Assembly (NCBI GenBank): GCA_018902385.1 | Contig: JABSSW010000018.1 | Span: 698,900 to 762,899 of the forward strand | Reading direction: 5' to 3' | DNA from: Physcia stellaris | Lineage: Eukaryota; Ascomycota; Lecanoromycetes; Caliciales; Physciaceae | Length of the DNA stretch: 64,000 nucleotides | In this document: positions 11,861 to 22,454 of the stretch, one piece after another | Layout: the number at the start of each line of letters is the position of its first letter | Position numbering within the stretch: the stretch's first letter is position 1 | Program-made: the position numbers and the translations under genes | Notes under the pieces: model-generated | Database searches by the model: none | Told to the model about the DNA's origin: nothing | The model's input: only the letters and a program-made list of their open reading frames with translations

Positions 11861-12337
11861 ATGCCTGCAAGCAACGCCCCTCGACTACAGCCTCGCGACT
11901 CCTGCTCTCACCCTCTCACCTCTGCCGAAATAACCTCCGGCAACCTCTGCACGCCGATGAAAACATGCATCCACTGCCAAGCCTGGTTCCAGATCTTCCT
12001 CCCCATCCTGATCATCGTGATCCTACTGCTCAGCTGCTGCTGTGTCAAAGCTATGCGCCCGAAGCATGGCAACAAGAGCAGTTTCTTCGCTAACTGGTTC
12101 GGGTCGCGTGGATTCGATAAGCCCGCTAGGATTGAGAGGAATGAGTTCGTTGGGGGAGGGAGGAGGGGAGGGAGTGGACAAAATGAAAGCCCACCCGCGG
12201 ATAGGGATGTGGAGCTAGGGACAATGCAGCTGCCGCAAACGCCGAGTCCGAGAGGCGGAGGTGGAGGACGAGTGGGAGGAGGGCAGCCGGCTGTGGTCCG
12301 GGGAGAAAGAAGAGAGGGCAATCATTGGGGGAATTAG
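11861..12337 (+). CDS. Small single-pass membrane protein
   Basis: A single-exon frame of 158 residues from the ATG at 11861. A 14-residue polar head with two cysteine-containing segments precedes one strong transmembrane helix (FQIFLPILIIVILLLSCCC, residues about 44-62). A basic juxtamembrane stretch (KAMRPKHGNK) follows, placing the tail in the cytosol by the positive-inside rule. The tail is glycine-rich and disordered (GGGRRGGSG; RGGGGGRVGGG). The CCC at the membrane edge could be palmitoylated, which is inference. Small proteins of this shape are common in Pezizomycotina and have no assigned function. Confidence 0.6.
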   Translation: MPASNAPRLQPRDSCSHPLTSAEITSGNLCTPMKTCIHCQAWFQIFLPILIIVILLLSCCCVKAMRPKHGNKSSFFANWFGSRGFDKPARIERNEFVGGGRRGGSGQNESPPADRDVELGTMQLPQTPSPRGGGGGRVGGGQPAVVRGERREGNHWGN

Positions 12338-12725
12338 GTATGCCCTGAGATAAAGTCTTTGGACAGACACCGGTTTATATGTACAGTCGTGAGACGGTGA
12401 CAGTAGGAGCTATATGAACACCAATATGAGATTTAGGTCCCAATATTCTGCATAGAACTTCCAGGCACTTTGTTTAATGGATAAAGCTCTGTGGTAGATG
12501 ATGTAGGACCTTCAGAAGAATGGTTCACACCGTGGCTAAAACCTTCATAGACATGGACGTCACTGCGACGAATATCACGCAGAAGCGGACGTGGATCGGT
12601 TGTGTCTGGTTTTTGATGCCATCGTGGTGGTAAGTTTAGCGCACTTCCATACATACATTTACTCTTTAACAAAACCCCACCCGCAAATCAAAATGTGTCC
12701 AGGTACACAGAGACCCCTGTGAATC
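12338..12725. other. Short convergent intergenic region
   Basis: Lies between two convergent 3' ends. I see no gene or repeat here. Confidence 0.5.
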
Positions 12726-13419
12726 CTACTTAACGATTTTTCTAGGTTCCATAGAATGTAGGTCGCCCGGACGTTTGATGCACATATCCTTCGATTGAAC
12801 AGTGATATTGTGTTCAACAACCTTATGTGGATCTTCATTATTGTAACAATCTTCTGTAGTATACCAGATAAAGTTGAGACCTCTACTGTCCGGATGTATC
12901 AATATGTGATCCGCCTTGCTCTGTTTCTTCCATACGGTGTAACATGAACGCTCTGCGTAATTTTCCGAGTCAGAAACGCACTTCAGTATCTTTTGCGATA
13001 TGTGGTCGGAACAAGTCGCATGACCATGATTGAAGAAAAACATGGCCTGAGATGTACTTACCGATCTCTAGCTTAATTTGATCTTTAATCCTCCCATTGT
13101 TTGAGGGGTCGCATTGAGCATTGTTGTAAAATTCGACCCAGGGAACGTCATCAGGCGGGTATATGTACGGATCGGAATCACGTGGTTCAAATGTGGAGTT
13201 GACTTTCGCTGCCGTCGGTACGACCGCGGTAGGAGTAGCTTGCGAAAGCCCACCGAGCGCTGTGGTGCTCTCAGAGCCAGCACTCAGCGGAAACCCGAGA
13301 CTGTTGGTGCTTTCAGGAACAATCGACGAGGTTGAGCTGCTGGCGGGTAGAGCATCGATTCCTTGAAAATAGCTGATGATGCCCAGGAGGACAGCGAGGA
13401 GATGAGTCGTGGAAGGCAT
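12726..13419 (-). CDS. Small secreted four-cysteine protein
   Basis: Two exons, 13419-13062 and 12952-12726, give 194 residues. The donor is a strong GTAAGT. The acceptor ACGCAG lies 13 nt after a CTGAC branch site and is the one that keeps the frame; a nearer AG at about 12991 would cause an early stop. The ATG at 13419 opens a signal peptide (THLLAVLLGIISYFQG). A Ser/Thr/Pro-rich spacer of about 50 residues follows, then a compact domain with YPPDDVPWVEFYNNAQC and three further cysteines (SCYTVW, DCYNNE, MCIKR), enough for two disulfides. Size, secretion and cysteine content resemble fungal apoplastic small secreted proteins; whether it acts on a host is unknown. Confidence 0.68.
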
Positions 13420-15307
13420 ACTGAGTGCTTGGATTGTAAAGGGTGTTGATATGAGACTAGGTTTGGGAAAAATTAATGACAGCTTCGCACGAACCTCCAG
13501 GGTATCGATCGAATTCTTGATGAGAAAAGAAGAAGGAGAAGATGCTCCGAAGAAGGTATTTATAGGTAAGATAGTTGCTGGCAAGCACGCTTGTGAGTGA
13601 TGCTTGTGTTCATGCGGTACCGTGAACAAGGCATGCTTCTCATACACTCTTCACGAAGTTTGTGACAAATTGTCGATGACAAGATCAAGGGCTGATCATA
13701 TGACGCGATGACGCTCTCAAGTCCGAGAAATTGTATAGGATAGAGTATCGAAATTGATTCACGACTTGATGATGGATCACGACAATCTGGTCGCAGCATG
13801 TAATCTACTTTGTAATGAATATTATAATTAATATTCGATCCGCTGGGGCTCGGACTGGTTCCAAATGACATTCACAAAGCAGTGTGACCAGTGTGACATG
13901 AGGAATGCGACATAAGTCTCAGGATCGATTTTGGCTTTGGCAGTCTAGATTAGCAATATGGCGTTGGGTTATTTGCTCCTTGCGATAATGAAAGACAGAA
14001 ATCCAAGACTTCTTTCGATCTGTGTGTGCAAAGGTCGTAGTCCCGAGGTTTTTGTGTCACCAAGAGACAGGATCCTTAGGGTTGAAGCTTTTTCGAGGCT
14101 TGAACATTTTTTTAGTTGCAATCTGGCTGTTGAATCTTTCCGGAGCGAAAAACAGTGCTCACCAAGTCGTGACTGTAGAAGCGGCTTTCCGAGAGAATTG
14201 ATGCAGGTAAAGATCATGATAGTGGCTTTCAGGCAAACGTCTTCCACTGCTACGGTGGTTATTTGCACAGTTGAGCTTCAGGATCCAAGATCTTAGAAGA
14301 AGAAAGGAGGGTTCTTAATGCAGTGGCAGGACGGTTTTATCACGATGTAAAAGTAGTACAGCCCAATTGGAGTAGGTTGGGTTCCTCACTTTTCCCTAAT
14401 TTACAAAGGGCCCAATGCCAAGCCCGTGGGTTATTTACAAGTACGCTCTGATTGGCTCTTTTGTCATTTCCATGTACCCCTACCTTAGCGCTGGCGGGGA
14501 AGTTGTGGGCGGGGTCTGCAGTGCAACACCCTGCAGCCCCAGCAAAATGGTCGGTAGCCAGTCTCTCCTCTCTGTCCCGACCACTGAAGCCACTACTACG
14601 AGAGTACGAAAGGGAATTCCGGAGATACTTTTGCAGTGTTGCCTTTACTTCTTCTTATCAGTGAGTAATGGCTGCTATGGTCTATTTTCGGCGAACGGAC
14701 TACGAATTCTGAGTTCGTACTCGTACACAGAGACGCCAAGTTACCTTGTACATAGGCTGCATCACGCACAATCACGAGTCGGGTGATATCGCAAACGAGC
14801 AGGATCCGTATTGACGATAAATGATTGCGGGTCCTGCATGTTCACCAAGCGATCCAGTCACTTCCCAGGAGGTGTCGTGTGATCACCAGCCGAGTCAAGA
14901 ACCAGTTTTCAGGCAGCTGTGCACTTCTCAAGCGACATCCCAGACCGAGACTGTAATCGTGGGTCAGGACCACCACTGAATGTCGGAGACTCCCTTCATC
15001 GGATCTGGTTACCACAATTGGTAAGAATTGGAGATGCGGGACAGCTGGTGCTCGATGCTACTCTGTGGCGCATGTTACATGCCCACGATGACTGCAGACA
15101 CGATGTGGATGCTACAACTACCGCCACGGGATTAGTTTCTCTTCCTTCACGATGTACACTCAGAACTTAAATACTTATGTGAGTCTCGATGTCTCGATGT
15201 TTCACTCGTCAGAGAGTTTGCTGTGAATAGATTGAAACAGTTTCACGTGTTTACCGTTACATTGCCACTCAAACGCTATCAAGAATTGAACCATAGAAAG
15301 TCACGAG
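13420..15307. other. 1.9-kb intergenic region
   Basis: Divergent upstream region between the small secreted protein and the CotH-like gene. Frames up to 123 codons (14415-14786) lack any recognisable feature. No repeats or RNA genes were seen. Confidence 0.45.
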
Positions 15308-16507
15308 ATGGCAACAACGACAACTCTTCCTATCATGAATATCACAACTGACAAGCCAGTCCCGGAAGATAAAAGCTGGGTCACTGGCAAAGGGTCACTT
15401 ATGGATGGCTCCAAGCGCATCTTCGATGGCACACTTCAAATCAAAGGTCACGGTAATTATACTTGGACCCTTCCAAAGAAGCCATATAACATCAAGCTCG
15501 ACAAAAAACAGCGACTTTTCGACATGTCGGAGGACAAGGACTGGGCTCTAATGGCCAATTTCCTGGACAAGACCCTTATCAGCACGGCTTTGGCTATGCG
15601 TGTTGGCCAAGCGTCGACATCATCCTACGCCCTAACTTGGACACCAAAGTCAAAATTTGTTGACCTTACCCTCAATGGTAAATATGTTGGAGTATACCAA
15701 CTGATGGAGACCATCGAATTGAGTGCCGAGCGAGTGAATGCTACAGAGGTCAAAGGTGACACTGGACTTTCTTCAACCGGAACCTACCTCATGGAGATAA
15801 ATCACCAAGGTCATCCTCACGATATCACGACGAATCAAGGTGTCACCATCGATTTCACAAAGCCGGACAACAAAGATATCACCCTTTCTCAAGCAGCATA
15901 TATTAAAGGCTACATCCAGGATTTCGAGAATCTTCTTTACAGTAATGACAAAGCTTTCCCATACCGAGCCAAGGTTGACCTTCAGTCTTTTGCTACATGG
16001 TACATCATCGAGGAATTAGCTTCGAACCAGGATTCCACATTCAATGGATCTTGCAAGTGTTACAAGTCGCCAGACACTGCAACTGCAAAAGGCGTGCTAC
16101 ATATGGGACCACTGTGGGATTTTGACATCTCCTTTGGGAACACCGTCAATGAAGATCATAAACCAGATCAGTTCTATGTGAGGAACACAGCCGGTCCCCT
16201 TGGCCAGACTGCCAAATGGATCATCAAGATGTTTGATGACCCCATGTTTGTCGATGCCGTAAGGGGCGCATGGCACGATCTTAAGGCGCATTTCATCACC
16301 CACGAGGGTGCAGGACTGATTGCTGCTTTGAATGATTTGACGACTAGTTTGGGTGAGTCGGCTGCGAGAGACAAGAGGCTCTGGCAGAGTGACTTCCAAG
16401 GCGCTACATCGACATGGTCTTGGGCCGACACTTCGCCCTCATACGCGACAAAAGCGGATTGGATCAAGGCTCGAGTCATATTCCTGAATGGTCATTACGG
16501 CCACTGA
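15308..16507 (+). CDS. CotH-kinase-family protein, intronless
   Basis: A single exon encodes 399 residues. It matches the CotH fold from end to end: LPIMNITTD at the N-terminus, the KKPYNIKLDKK block (about 56-66) with the conserved Lys, DWALMANFLDKTLI, a GKYVGVYQLMETIEL strand pair, the SNQDSTFNGSCKCYK block (about 239-253), and the metal-binding GPLWDFDISFGN (about 266-277). Bacterial spore-coat CotH is an atypical secretory-pathway protein kinase; related proteins occur in some fungi. No signal peptide precedes the domain, so either the product is cytosolic or an upstream exon was missed. Lack of introns in a 1.2-kb gene, among multi-exon neighbours, is compatible with acquisition from bacteria, but several neighbours are also single-exon. 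Kinase activity is inferred from the motifs only. Confidence 0.85.
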   Translation: MATTTTLPIMNITTDKPVPEDKSWVTGKGSLMDGSKRIFDGTLQIKGHGNYTWTLPKKPYNIKLDKKQRLFDMSEDKDWALMANFLDKTLISTALAMRVGQASTSSYALTWTPKSKFVDLTLNGKYVGVYQLMETIELSAERVNATEVKGDTGLSSTGTYLMEINHQGHPHDITTNQGVTIDFTKPDNKDITLSQAAYIKGYIQDFENLLYSNDKAFPYRAKVDLQSFATWYIIEELASNQDSTFNGSCKCYKSPDTATAKGVLHMGPLWDFDISFGNTVNEDHKPDQFYVRNTAGPLGQTAKWIIKMFDDPMFVDAVRGAWHDLKAHFITHEGAGLIAALNDLTTSLGESAARDKRLWQSDFQGATSTWSWADTSPSYATKADWIKARVIFLNGHYGH

Positions 16508-17055
16508 TCTGCGTCAATGAATGATGAATACACCTGCTATTATTCGGAACAGACATTCTCAGCTTGGTATTCCTTGAAAATGGCTGTAGAGACTCCTAAG
16601 GACAGTTTTGAATGGAAAACATGAGCGCAACTCAAACAGGTAGTGAGAATATAGCAAAGTCTAGGTTTTGATTCCTCTGACTGATTGCATTGTGATAAGC
16701 ACAGACATGGTTCTGCTCAAACCTAGAATTCTGGAATTTATCACGTTTGTCTTCTGATATTAGAGACTCCTTCGAAGATGCTACAAGACTAGGACTGAGC
16801 AGCGGGTCTTCAATGCTTTTTCTACGCACGCTCTCCTAGAACAGCAAATTGATTGCTTTTTACACGGGGTAAGTCATAGATGGATCTCTCAACCCTCACG
16901 CTTATGAGTAATTCATCCGGATCGCTAGTGAGACTCACTCTGTAATAGTATAGCAAGGCGCTGATTTTGCTGGCTATTTATCGTTGAGTTTAAAAAAATC
17001 TGTTTCATGATTGCGCGATGTTTTATTGTTTTTGATCGAGACAGAAAGTCACAAT
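16508..17055. other. Intergenic region
   Basis: Separates the CotH-like gene from the protease relic. Only short frames are present, with no supported feature. Confidence 0.5.
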
Positions 17056-17880
17056 CTGGTCGCCAAAGCCTTCATCTACAGTTCTACTGGCAGCATAATT
17101 TCGCTCTGGTTGATACTAATTCTGGCAACGTGGTATCTCCAGAGAGACCTCCGCCTTCCATGCCTTCGTCTACAACCGATGTTGGTCACCAGTGTTGTCT
17201 TGACAGACGAAAAGTATTTACTAGCTACAGGTCCTCCGGTAGTCCACGGAAGAACACTACCCGGGAGAGCAGTTGTCTGTCCATAGGGAAAATTTGAAGT
17301 CAGGCAGCGTGGCACCACAAGGATACTCCTAGCCACTCCCATCCTCGAATGCATCATGGGCGCCATCAATTTGAGCGCAATATGCGGAAAGAATGGATGT
17401 ATCAGCCGCGGTAGTAACAGCACCAGTATCTGTAGCACAACTCAGCTTAGCTCAGACTGCCGTATGATGAACGGTAAGCAGCTAGCTCTAAGGACATAGC
17501 GAAAGATATCGGCATGCTAAATCCATCCTCAAAATCGAACATAACCCCATCCACAATCCACGAGCTCGTACTACCATCAAAAGGCAAACTCATTAACTTG
17601 CCCTGATACGCTGAATTGTCTACCGCCCCTAGCTCAATCGTCCCACTCCCATCTGCATGCAAATTGAGCGCAAAAATTTGTGATCCAGATCGCTTTGCGC
17701 ATCCTCAAAGAAAGTAAGCATTTCATCCGGCATGATGCTATTCTGGCCTTGGAACCCAAAGCCAATGATGCCGTCTGCCACGATACTGGCGAATCGTGGC
17801 CTAGGCTGGTGGCAACACCGAGAGGCATGCGTGGGACCTGAAAACCGGCGACGGCGACGCTGCCGAAAGCGACCTGGCTG
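17056..17880 (-). pseudogene. Pepsin-type (A1) aspartic protease relic
   Basis: Read on the minus strand, the C-terminal two thirds of an A1 protease is recognisable in pieces: FGSVAVAGFQVPRMPLGVAT, ADGIIGFGFQG with TFFEDAQSDLDHK, GTIELGAVDNSAYQGKL, SSWIVDGVMF, the second active-site loop TDTGA (17421-17429 codes DTG), and PCGATLPDFKF. The frame is broken at least three ways: a one-base shift near 17793-17795, a second in the A5 run (plus strand) at 17672-17676, and an in-frame TAG at 17329-17331. A further shift is needed before the tail. The N-terminal half with the first DTG was not found, and upstream sequence turns AT-rich at 18.1-18.4 kb. The relic cannot make a working enzyme. Confidence 0.8.
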
Positions 17881-18581
17881 GAAATAAGTAATACAATGAG
17901 CGAGCATCTGAGAAATGAGGATTTGAAATATTTTTCGAATAAGTGGTATGTAGAAGAATAGAGACGAAGAGCCCAATGTCGAATCATCTTTTGAATACAT
18001 GTCCACAAGTTTGCCCGGAATTTTTTTTAAAAAAATCCTCTCAGTGCCATTCCAGGTTCCCTCAACTGACGGCTTGACACAAATCTGACAATAACGGAGT
18101 CTTCGAAGCCTCAAAACATTTGCGAAAATGTGCCGATTTCTGTCACTTTTGCAACGTTAAAATGCGTTCAATCTGCTCTACAAATTTGATTAAATAAATC
18201 AAAATCATATGTGATTGTTGATTAGTGTGCAAAATGCGCAACAATTGCACAAAAGTTTTGATGTTTTTCGTCAAGATTGATCTAATCTAATGAGATAGTA
18301 AGATTTTTAAAGAGGGAACGATATACTTTTTTTATAATATGTGTTCTATTGAAACACTCTTAGAAAGTCCTGTGCGTGAAGCCATCTACCATTAAATCTG
18401 AGAATGTCTGTTACACCATGGTTAAATCTTTCTGTAATCATCAAAAAGCTGGACTGAGCGGCATCTCCACCATCGTAGAGACTCACAAGGACCTACTAAA
18501 GATACAGATAAGAAAGTATTCAATGACTGACGAAATATTATCCGTGGGTCTTTGAATCTCGTCAATTCCAGGAACGCAATT
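17881..18581. other. AT-rich pocket upstream of the protease relic
   Basis: Positions about 18120-18420 are markedly more AT-rich than their surroundings and hold no frame of note. This is where the missing N-terminal half of the relic would be expected. A C-rich microsatellite (three ACCCCC-type units) follows at about 18625-18652, inside the next gene. Confidence 0.45.
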
Positions 18582-19298
18582 TTAGCCGTGGACATTAAAA
18601 GTCGGATCCAAGCCCACAGGAATACCACCCCCACCCCCACCCCCGTCCCCAAAATACCACATATCATGCCCTGCCTGCCCCACGAGAAAAAAAATGAAAT
18701 ATATCGATCCAATCGCTACATTATGATACACAACGTATCTGAAATCTGCGAATCCCCTTTTAACTTCATCTGTAAACTGTCTCAAAAGCTCCTCGCAGAA
18801 GTTCCAAGGTACAGCAGTCGTTGGTGAATGGACGATAATTTGTATGGAGCCAGAGGTGATGATGAAAGTCTTGACAGGAGGTTGCCGGGACCAGCTAGAT
18901 TTCAAGATCAGGTGGATCTTCACTAGGGTGGTCAAGAGGTTACGCAATCCGTTGGAAAATGCTGCGAAGGCGACGGAGCGCAATATCAATTGTCGGTCTA
19001 TGACCCTTAGGTCGAATGCCTGGCGGGGTCGGACAGCTGGACTGTTGGAGCTGTGAACTACAAGGACATCGGTGGAGCGTTCCGGCGTTGAGCCGAAAAC
19101 CCTCTTTCCATTTCGTAAATCGCTTCCCGTCGGGATGTCTCTGACGAGAGCTGGTCGAGTAGTGCCCCCGACGGCATAAGTGAAGTCTCGTCTTATATTT
19201 GCATCCGTAGTCGGCTGGGTCAGATATGAGAGTTGTAGTGGCATCGAAAAGGTGAAGCTACTGAACAATCCCAGGTAGATAATCTTCATGATGAGCAT
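18582..19298 (-). CDS. Secreted protein of unknown family (paralogue B)
   Basis: A single exon encodes 238 residues from the ATG at 19298, or 235 from the ATG at 19289 (MKIIYLGLFSSFTFS), which better fits a signal peptide. The mature part shows a strand-helix order like the proteins at 9.4 and 20.9 kb: a 'LLTTLVKIHLIL' block, a 'IITSGSIQIIVHS' strand, a 'VPWNFCEELLRQF' helix and 'GFADFRYVVYHNVAIG'. A run of seven glycines near the C-terminus is encoded by the C-rich microsatellite at about 18625-18652 and is likely length-variable. No motif indicates a function. Confidence 0.55.
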   Translation of the reverse strand: MLIMKIIYLGLFSSFTFSMPLQLSYLTQPTTDANIRRDFTYAVGGTTRPALVRDIPTGSDLRNGKRVFGSTPERSTDVLVVHSSNSPAVRPRQAFDLRVIDRQLILRSVAFAAFSNGLRNLLTTLVKIHLILKSSWSRQPPVKTFIITSGSIQIIVHSPTTAVPWNFCEELLRQFTDEVKRGFADFRYVVYHNVAIGSIYFIFFLVGQAGHDMWYFGDGGGGGGGIPVGLDPTFNVHG

Positions 19299-20900
19299 GC
19301 CGGGCGTATGCAGCCTGCATGTATGCAGGATGACCTGGACAAACCCTGTAGTTTCGAAAGTAGAAAATGGTCGACTACGCAGGACGATCTGCTTTTATAT
19401 GCAGTACGGCGGCTCGCACGGGTATCGGCAGTACAGCCGCTCTCGTATATTATTAGCAATAACCCTATCCTCGACTCTTTTAGAGGATACGCTAAGTCTG
19501 ATGAGACTTGGCACTGGGCTTGGCGCGTTGCGATGTCAGCACTCCCACCAACGAACCAAGCAATGAGACAATGATGCAACCATATGATGTTTCAACCCAC
19601 ACAAAGAACTGTCCATCAGCGCTTTACATTAATGACTACCATGAATCGCGCATGTATCGTGTGTGGCTCCGCCACATCTCGTGGAAAATTAAACACTCTC
19701 CCAACAGAATCGAATTACTTGTGCGCCTGCAAATGTTTGTTGGCTGCGATAACTGCACCGATAATGTATCTTTTCTTTTTTTTTAAAAGGCCGGAGATGG
19801 GCTCGATGCTGCAATACGAATCTGGCCTGTTGCCGATTACGGAGTATGTTTACGAGACTACTTATCCCTTACACCACCAGACACTGGTATGGCACCTTTT
19901 TTTCAGTTAAGGGTCCAGGTGAGACGTGGCCCGAGACCAGCTCCGAGACGCGATCCCAGTGCACTGAACCTCGATGGGCGGTAACCAATCTCTAGGCGGC
20001 CTCCGGGCGCCAAAAAACACCAGTGCAAGGGATACCCGACAGCACGAGTGGCGGGAGATTGTAGTAAGAAAAACAAAAGGAATAAAACAAAAATATGCTG
20101 CTGACAGATTGGGGCTGTGAGAGTCCCGAGCCATGAGACTATGGCGATTGAATTCCCTGTTCTATTACATCAGATCATTAGTCCACGATCACAGGCGAGC
20201 TGTCCGGCATGCTAGGCCATGAACTGCCAATTCTCGTGGCAATTAATCGATAAAGAAGAGATGCTGACAAGTCGTTATTTCTATTGTATTGCCGTTCTTT
20301 TCACGATCTTTTGTCCTCAATCTTGAACGTTCCAAATGCTTGATAGAAGATACATCAACAGCTCATTAGCTCGGCTTGAAAGAAATGCTGTCGCCGCCGT
20401 GTATCAACAGGATAAGTGCTGCGAGAACAGTGTTTGCATTAGATCACCGTGGTCAGGTGCAGTCTGGCCAGCCGCCAAATTTTCGCATGAAGGACGATGA
20501 CAGAAGTTAGCTAGCGATTGAAAGGAGAAGGCCGAGAACATTGCTTTTGCCTTTATAGCATGAATTAAACTGCCCCCAAGAGCCTCCAACAAGTCCCGTG
20601 ATGGATTGGAATGGACACTAGAAGTCAATACGTATCCAAGAACCCGATAGAAATATACAAAATAGTCTTTTCCAGCAATCATCCCGTTGCGTCAGACACC
20701 ATTATGCGTCTCCGCGGATGATATTATTATATTTCCGCAATGCCGAGAAGACTTCCATTGGCGATCGCGCCAGAAGTTTTATACGCGGACCATAGAACAT
20801 GCACGTCGATGGCAGACAGTGATGCATATGCACCATTGCTCATTGAACTTGTTTCAAAGATAATTGAACGAATAAATCAGAAAACATTATCGCCGCAGTA
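19299..20900. other. 1.6-kb divergent intergenic region
   Basis: Shared upstream region of paralogues B and C. Short frames only, with no supported feature. Confidence 0.45.
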
Positions 20901-21905
20901 ATGCAGTCCATATACCTCAACTTCGTAGTATGGGTAACAGCAAGTTTATTCTTCACGGCAGCAAAGCCTCTCACCCTCTCGCACCCCAAACACCTAACAG
21001 CAAGAATCCCCGTGCACCAACCGCAAGACATCGATGTCCAAATAGGCGGAGCTCCCGCCTACACCCTTCCGCAAAAAAACACAATCCTTTTCTTTCACAT
21101 AATTCAGCTAGAGATCTACAGAGACACACTCACGCGCGGCGGTGACGCCGTCCTCACAGAATCAGTATGGAAACGTAAATGGGGCGGCCTGACACTGCGA
21201 GTCCAACCTGCTCTCCCATCCACCACGACTTGGGCGGATGTGCTGTTCGGACTACAGAAGATTCTTCAGCATATGATAGACCCTGACGAACCGGAGGGAT
21301 TCCGGGAGTCGAATTGGCGAGTTGGTCGTCGAGAGCCGGGAGCGCCTTATGAAAGCATGGTGACGGTCGCAATGGTGGACCTGTATCGTGATTTACCCGA
21401 ATCTTCGCTGCAAACCCCGGCTCCGTTGACCAACACTTCTTTCAATAATTCAGGACCGTTATCTGCACCTTTTGTTGTCCCGACAACAAAATTAACCCTC
21501 TTGATAGGGCCCCACGGCGCCGACCTGAAGCGCTCACCCGTCGTTCAGTCCCTGGATGGCTTGATCAGCGATGCTTGGCGCAGAGTAGCCATCAATGGGC
21601 GAGCAGCCAAACTCGTGTCAATAACCTTTGGGAGTCGGCATCCGGATGAGATGTTCTGGGGGATCATACGGCCGCGGAGGAACGAAGCTGGTTCGCTATT
21701 TACCGAGTCAGATCTCGTGGAGACGACTGTTGGGATTGTTTATTACATGGTGCAGCATGGGTTTTATGCAACGAAAGTTACCGTGGCGAGATCGGATGAG
21801 AGGGGAAGAAGAACTGTGATTGGGGAGGTTGAGATAACGGCTGGGCAGATGCCGAGGACTGAACCGATGGATTCTATGAACGCTTCGTTGATGAAGATCA
21901 GTTAA
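20901..21905 (+). CDS. Secreted protein of unknown family (paralogue C)
   Basis: A single exon encodes 334 residues. It has a signal peptide (YLNFVVWVTASLFFTAAKP) and a likely processing region at residues 29-40. Two similar halves can be seen: 'WGGLTLRVQPALPSTTTWAD' with a following 'VLFGLQKILQHMI' helix, and a second 'WGIIRPRRNEAGSLFTESDL' with 'VETTVGIVYYMVQHGFYATK'. Each is a strand, a loop and a long amphipathic helix. The second half parallels the C-terminal halves of the proteins at 9.4 and 18.6 kb. There are no cysteine pairs or catalytic motifs. The similarity is by pattern rather than strict identity, so the family link is an inference. Confidence 0.6.
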   Translation: MQSIYLNFVVWVTASLFFTAAKPLTLSHPKHLTARIPVHQPQDIDVQIGGAPAYTLPQKNTILFFHIIQLEIYRDTLTRGGDAVLTESVWKRKWGGLTLRVQPALPSTTTWADVLFGLQKILQHMIDPDEPEGFRESNWRVGRREPGAPYESMVTVAMVDLYRDLPESSLQTPAPLTNTSFNNSGPLSAPFVVPTTKLTLLIGPHGADLKRSPVVQSLDGLISDAWRRVAINGRAAKLVSITFGSRHPDEMFWGIIRPRRNEAGSLFTESDLVETTVGIVYYMVQHGFYATKVTVARSDERGRRTVIGEVEITAGQMPRTEPMDSMNASLMKIS

Positions 21906-22454
21906 CGATATGATTTGCAGAGACAGGCATTCAGCGTGGAAAACTTACTTACGAATTCATAGCATCATCCTATACTCTCGAGGTACCAAGGCGGGACTCA
22001 GGGCCCCCATCATTGCAATGAGATAAGGGTGACGGCCCTAAGAGTCCAACACATCTGGTGCAAGCTCGTCACAGTCGAAGATTTTTCCGTCCTAAGCAGT
22101 AACAGGATTGAATAAGGCATGAATGAATTATCCCATCGTTTCACCTAGCTGTTGAGTTATAATGCAAGCAGCTCTCAGCCAGAAATAGGGAAATATTCAG
22201 ACACTCCCTGCCAGCATGGCTTTAAGGGACGCTCCACCAAAGCAATTCGAAGTGAGAATCAGGTGCAATGGCTTAGATCTCGACCATTGCATTACAATTT
22301 GGAGGGGAAGTCTAAGTCTAGATTGATTACAACCACGGACTGGACGCCAATGAAGGCTATCCTTTTTCCGATAATTCAAGCATGCTTCATCGTCAGCTCT
22401 CGCCCTCGTCTCTAACCCCCTCGACGTCTTGACTTGACAGTGATTCAAATCTGC
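21906..22454. other. Convergent intergenic region
   Basis: Between the 3' ends of paralogue C and the calpain gene. No feature seen. Confidence 0.5.

Noticed and set aside
14415-14786. 123-codon plus-strand frame
   Set aside because: No signal peptide, domain or splice partners; composition does not resemble its neighbours' coding sequence.
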